Assembly: GCA_015711775.1 (NCBI GenBank) | Contig: JACVJB010000031.1 | Span: forward strand, 1-7,454 | Direction of reading: 5' to 3' | DNA: 7,454 bases | DNA from: Actinomycetota bacterium | GTDB taxonomy: Bacteria; Actinomycetota; Humimicrobiia; Humimicrobiales; Humimicrobiaceae | Shown here: positions 5,293 through 7,454 of the stretch, piece after piece | Position numbering within the stretch: position 1 is the first letter of the stretch | Layout: the number at the start of each line of letters is the position of its first letter | Notes under the pieces: model-generated | What the model was told of the DNA's origin: nothing | The model's input: the letters and a program-made list of their open reading frames with translations, nothing else | Database searches by the model: none | Made by a program: the position numbers and the translations under genes

Positions 5293-6270
5293 TTATAGAT
5301 TAATCTCCAATCTTTTAAGTATTCTGTGAACAAGAAATGTCAGGTATTTTGAGGGCGCTTTTTTCTGCCCGAAATCCCAGCCTTTAAACTCCATCCACAC
5401 AGATTCAGGAACAAACCTGCCATCACTGTCTTTCCTGGCAAGAACTATTTTAAGCATTTGCATAACTTCGGGTTTCTTCCTGCCGTATTCAAAGCGTGAC
5501 AGCACATCAAGCACATGGATTATATCATACCAGATAAGCGGCGCCTTTAGTTTCCTGAAGTCATTTCCCATGTAGAAAATATATGGGTGAAGCACAGCGC
5601 TTTCACCCCACAGCCTGCACAGGCAGTCAATTCCTGCCTTAACTGTATTGCTGTTTGCGTACTGTTCATATAGAGACAGAAGCTTAAGCATGATTAGGGT
5701 AGCATAAGGGCACGGATCATCTTTTTTGCCGGGCCCTCTCCAGGAGCCAAGTTCCTCCGACACAGCGCAGGGCCATCCGTTATCCCTTGCGAGCTCGGCC
5801 AGTTTTGCAGTTCCGTCTTTTATCCTCCTGTCTTCTTTTAAACCCATTTTAGCAAGTGCGTAAAGATTTGTTGGCGCATCACATAGCGCCCACCCCCATA
5901 TATCGGTGCCTGTTCCCCCGTATGCTTTGCCGATATTTAAAGGAAGCCGTATTATTCCTTCAGGACTTATGTGCTCAACCATTTTTTCAGTTATATCTTC
6001 TATTCCGGGATCTTTTATATTAAACCCAAGTTCGGCAAGAAATGTAATTTTGTGAAAGGGTTGCCTTGGGCTCTTATGGCTTGACAGTACTATTCCGGGC
6101 CAGTTTTTAAGCTCATCAATTATGCTTTTAAGGGCAGGATATATTATCATCTCATTATGGGCTTGAATTACCTGCTTATCAGATTCTCCCTGGCCAAGAA
6201 GTTCTTTCCTTGTTATATATTGTATCCATGGCTCAGAATCAAGTAGCCAGTCAGCAGTTTTATCTTCCAT
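5293..6270 (-). CDS. Alpha/alpha-toroid-like protein of the family often mislabelled 'nitrogen fixation protein NifH'
   Basis: A 325-residue soluble protein without Walker A or the iron-sulfur cysteines of real NifH, so it is not nitrogenase reductase. I recognise conserved blocks of a widespread family: DWLLDSEPWIQYITRKELL at the N terminus, SSHKSPRQPFHKI (63-75), WALCDAPTNLYAL (127-139), RGPGKKDDPCPYA (178-190), GNDFRKLKAPLIWYDIIHVL (235-254) and ESVWMEFKGWDFGQKKAPS (289-307). The repeated helical hairpins and aromatic motifs suggest a prenyltransferase/squalene-cyclase-like alpha/alpha toroid, but that fold is inference. The conserved D, H, W and C residues could form a catalytic pocket; the substrate is unknown. 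AGGA (6280-6277 on the minus strand) is six bases before ATG. It converges with the ARPP-1 gene and diverges from the nitroreductase, so it is probably transcribed alone. Confidence 0.75.
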   Translation of the reverse strand: MEDKTADWLLDSEPWIQYITRKELLGQGESDKQVIQAHNEMIIYPALKSIIDELKNWPGIVLSSHKSPRQPFHKITFLAELGFNIKDPGIEDITEKMVEHISPEGIIRLPLNIGKAYGGTGTDIWGWALCDAPTNLYALAKMGLKEDRRIKDGTAKLAELARDNGWPCAVSEELGSWRGPGKKDDPCPYATLIMLKLLSLYEQYANSNTVKAGIDCLCRLWGESAVLHPYIFYMGNDFRKLKAPLIWYDIIHVLDVLSRFEYGRKKPEVMQMLKIVLARKDSDGRFVPESVWMEFKGWDFGQKKAPSKYLTFLVHRILKRLEINL

Positions 6271-6567
6271 ATATTTTCCTGTTTCTCTAACTTAAAATTA
6301 GCCTATTAATTATTATTTTTAGCCCGTAGATTGGAGTTTAATATTTTTGTCTCAATTAATGCTTAATTATATGTTAAAATCTCTTTAACTTTATTATTTG
6401 AAAAATATATCCGAAGAGATTATATAATTTTTACTACTTTAATTAAATGGAACATATTAACCTGGGTTTTTCATCCTGTTCATTTTTAGCTTGAAAATTC
6501 ATAATGATAGAAATAGTAAAATAAAACTCATAATGACAAAATATTGTTTAATATTATTGGAGGCTAA
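6271..6567. other. Divergent intergenic region with a pair of TCATAATGA repeats
   Basis: This AT-rich gap should hold the promoters of both divergent genes. For the plus strand, TTGAAA (6491-6496) with TAGTAA (6514-6519) 17 bases later is a weak candidate. TCATAATGA occurs twice in the same orientation (6499-6507 and 6528-6536), 29 bases apart, which is not a whole number of helical turns. I found no convincing minus-strand promoter and no open frame of coding character. Confidence 0.45.
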
Positions 6568-7074
6568 ATGAAAGAAATCTTTGAAAGGCGGAGCATCAGG
6601 AAATATACAGATCAGCCCATACCCGATGAGCATGTGGAAAAACTGTTGATGGCTGCCATGGCGGCCCCTTCAGCAGGAAACCAGCAGCCATGGGAATTTG
6701 TGATAATCCGAGACAGGAAAATCCTTGAAGGCATTACAAAATTCCATCCTTACTCACAGATGCTTAAAGAGGCGCAGCTTGCAATAGTTGTTTGCGCTGA
6801 CCTTGACAGGGAAAAACATGTGGGATATTGGCAGCAGGATTGTGCCGCCGCAACACAGAACCTGCTTCTTGAAGCGCAATATCTTGGAATTGGCGCAGTG
6901 TGGCTTGGCATTTATCCGAGGGAGGAAAGGGTAAATGGTATTAAAACATTACTTGGGCTTCCAGAGAGAGTAATTCCAATGGCAGTTATATCAATTGGTT
7001 ATCCTGCTGAAAATAAAGGGCCTTCAGACAGATATGACAAAACCCGGGTGCATATAAATAAATGGGAGTTCTGA
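6568..7074 (+). CDS. Nitroreductase-family FMN-dependent oxidoreductase
   Basis: A 168-residue compact member of the nitroreductase superfamily, which uses FMN and NAD(P)H to reduce nitro groups, quinones or flavins; the natural substrate cannot be told from sequence. The N-terminal RRSIRKY (7-13) supplies the FMN-phosphate arginines. APSAGNQQPWEFVII (33-47) is the family's P-S-x-x-N-x-Q-P-W/F segment, and LGIGAVWLGIYP (106-117) with ISIGYPAE (141-148) forms the second flavin site. The length matches the short, usually dimeric class. A strong GGAGG (6559-6563) lies four bases before ATG. It stands alone on its strand, divergent from the toroid gene, with no partner that would suggest a pathway. 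Confidence 0.92.
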   Translation: MKEIFERRSIRKYTDQPIPDEHVEKLLMAAMAAPSAGNQQPWEFVIIRDRKILEGITKFHPYSQMLKEAQLAIVVCADLDREKHVGYWQQDCAAATQNLLLEAQYLGIGAVWLGIYPREERVNGIKTLLGLPERVIPMAVISIGYPAENKGPSDRYDKTRVHINKWEF

Positions 7075-7115
7075 TTATCTGAATATTTCTGGATATGCAT
7101 TTAAAGGAAGCTCTT

Positions 7116-7142
7116 AAATTAATCATGGCCACTAATTAATTT
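7116..7142. repeat. AT-rich inverted repeat downstream of the nitroreductase gene
   Basis: AAATTAAT (7116-7123) and ATTAATTT (7135-7142) are exact reverse complements around an 11-base loop that contains the palindrome TGGCCA. The element lies 41 bases after the nitroreductase stop and before the convergent partial gene. A short T-rich stretch follows on the plus strand. It may act as a weak terminator; the stem has no GC pair, so confidence is low. Confidence 0.35.
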
Positions 7143-7240
7143 TATTTCAATTAATAATTTTAAATCTTCTATAACTGACTCATAGGGTGGAATATTCAGT
7201 AATAACCTTGAACCTATTACATCATTAAAAAATAAATATT

Positions 7241-7454
7241 TCACATCAGTGATCTTCTGTAAATACTGAGCATTGCCGCCCTGTCGACAGGTTTTGGATT
7301 GGGTTTGGCTGCAGCCGCATCAATGCTTTCATCAGTGTAGCGCTCAAGCTCTTCTAATGTGTATTTGTCCCTGTACCGAAGAATTGATGAAATAAGGCCT
7401 GAAAATGCTTGCGTATCTTTTACGCCAAGCGCTTCATACATCTTATCCGCCTTA
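7241..7454 (-). CDS. C-terminal part of an unrecognised gene (partial at window edge)
   Basis: The minus-strand frame is open from the window edge to TGA at 7243-7241, giving about 70 residues. A hydrophilic helical segment, SSILRYRDKYTLEELERYTD, is followed by a proline/alanine linker AAAAKPNPKPVD and the end SIYRRSLM. An ATG at 7441-7439 has AAGGCGG upstream (7453-7447), so a short complete gene of 66 codons is possible. The frame upstream of that ATG stays open to the edge, so a truncated larger protein is equally likely. No family is recognised. Confidence 0.5.
   Translation of the reverse strand, partial: KADKMYEALGVKDTQAFSGLISSILRYRDKYTLEELERYTDESIDAAAAKPNPKPVDRAAMLSIYRRSLM

Noticed and set aside
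5293..6270. Identification as nitrogenase reductase NifH
   Set aside because: There is no P-loop, no pair of iron-sulfur cysteines and no P-loop NTPase pattern; the resemblance is only to proteins carrying that name in error.
1..7454. CRISPR array, tRNA, rRNA, insertion sequence or transposase
   Set aside because: No regularly spaced repeats, no cloverleaf-like or rRNA segments, and no transposase motifs or terminal inverted repeats with target duplications were seen on either strand.

Overview
The window reads as part of an AT-rich bacterial genome. Purine-rich Shine-Dalgarno sites (GGAGG, AAGGAGAT, AGGA), recognisable -35/-10 boxes, a MerR regulator and two PIN toxin-antitoxin pairs all fit a bacterium rather than an archaeon. 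There is no rRNA, tRNA or marker gene, so the phylum cannot be fixed. Gene content (nitroreductase, alpha-toroid protein, several stability modules) would suit an uncultured anaerobe of a low-GC lineage, but that is inference.

Layout: 1-66 is the 3' tail of an upstream gene. From 160 to 2387 there is a plus-strand group: an antitoxin (DUF6364-like) overlapping a PIN toxin by ATGA, then after about 54 bases a GHKL/HSP90-type ATPase with an uncharacterised C-terminal domain. Its promoter carries an 8-bp inverted repeat, likely the autoregulatory operator. From 2403 to 3228 the minus strand holds a second, unrelated toxin-antitoxin pair (ribbon-helix-helix antitoxin and VapC-type PIN toxin). Directly behind it lies the 5'-truncated remnant of a rhodanese gene. 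The tail of the toxin gene overlaps the broken end of the rhodanese frame, as if the pair had landed in or replaced part of that gene.

From 3442 to 5150 there is a plus-strand two-gene operon: a MerR-type regulator and a DUF6569/ARPP-1 protein. It is preceded by a 24-bp near-perfect dyad that spans the promoter spacer and ends in the -10 box. This is the most system-like unit in the window. An alpha/alpha-toroid-like protein of a family often mislabelled 'nitrogen fixation protein NifH' is convergent to it (5293-6270, minus). A compact nitroreductase (6568-7074, plus) is divergent from that gene. The right edge holds the C-terminal part of a minus-strand gene of unknown function.

How they work together: the two toxin-antitoxin pairs should each form a self-regulated toxin/antitoxin complex, and the GHKL ATPase may be co-transcribed with the first. 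The MerR protein probably controls its own operon, so the ARPP-1 protein is its most likely output. The other genes show no link beyond proximity. The mix of two toxin-antitoxin pairs, a gene remnant and an orphan ATPase suggests an accessory, recombining segment between 70 and 3300.
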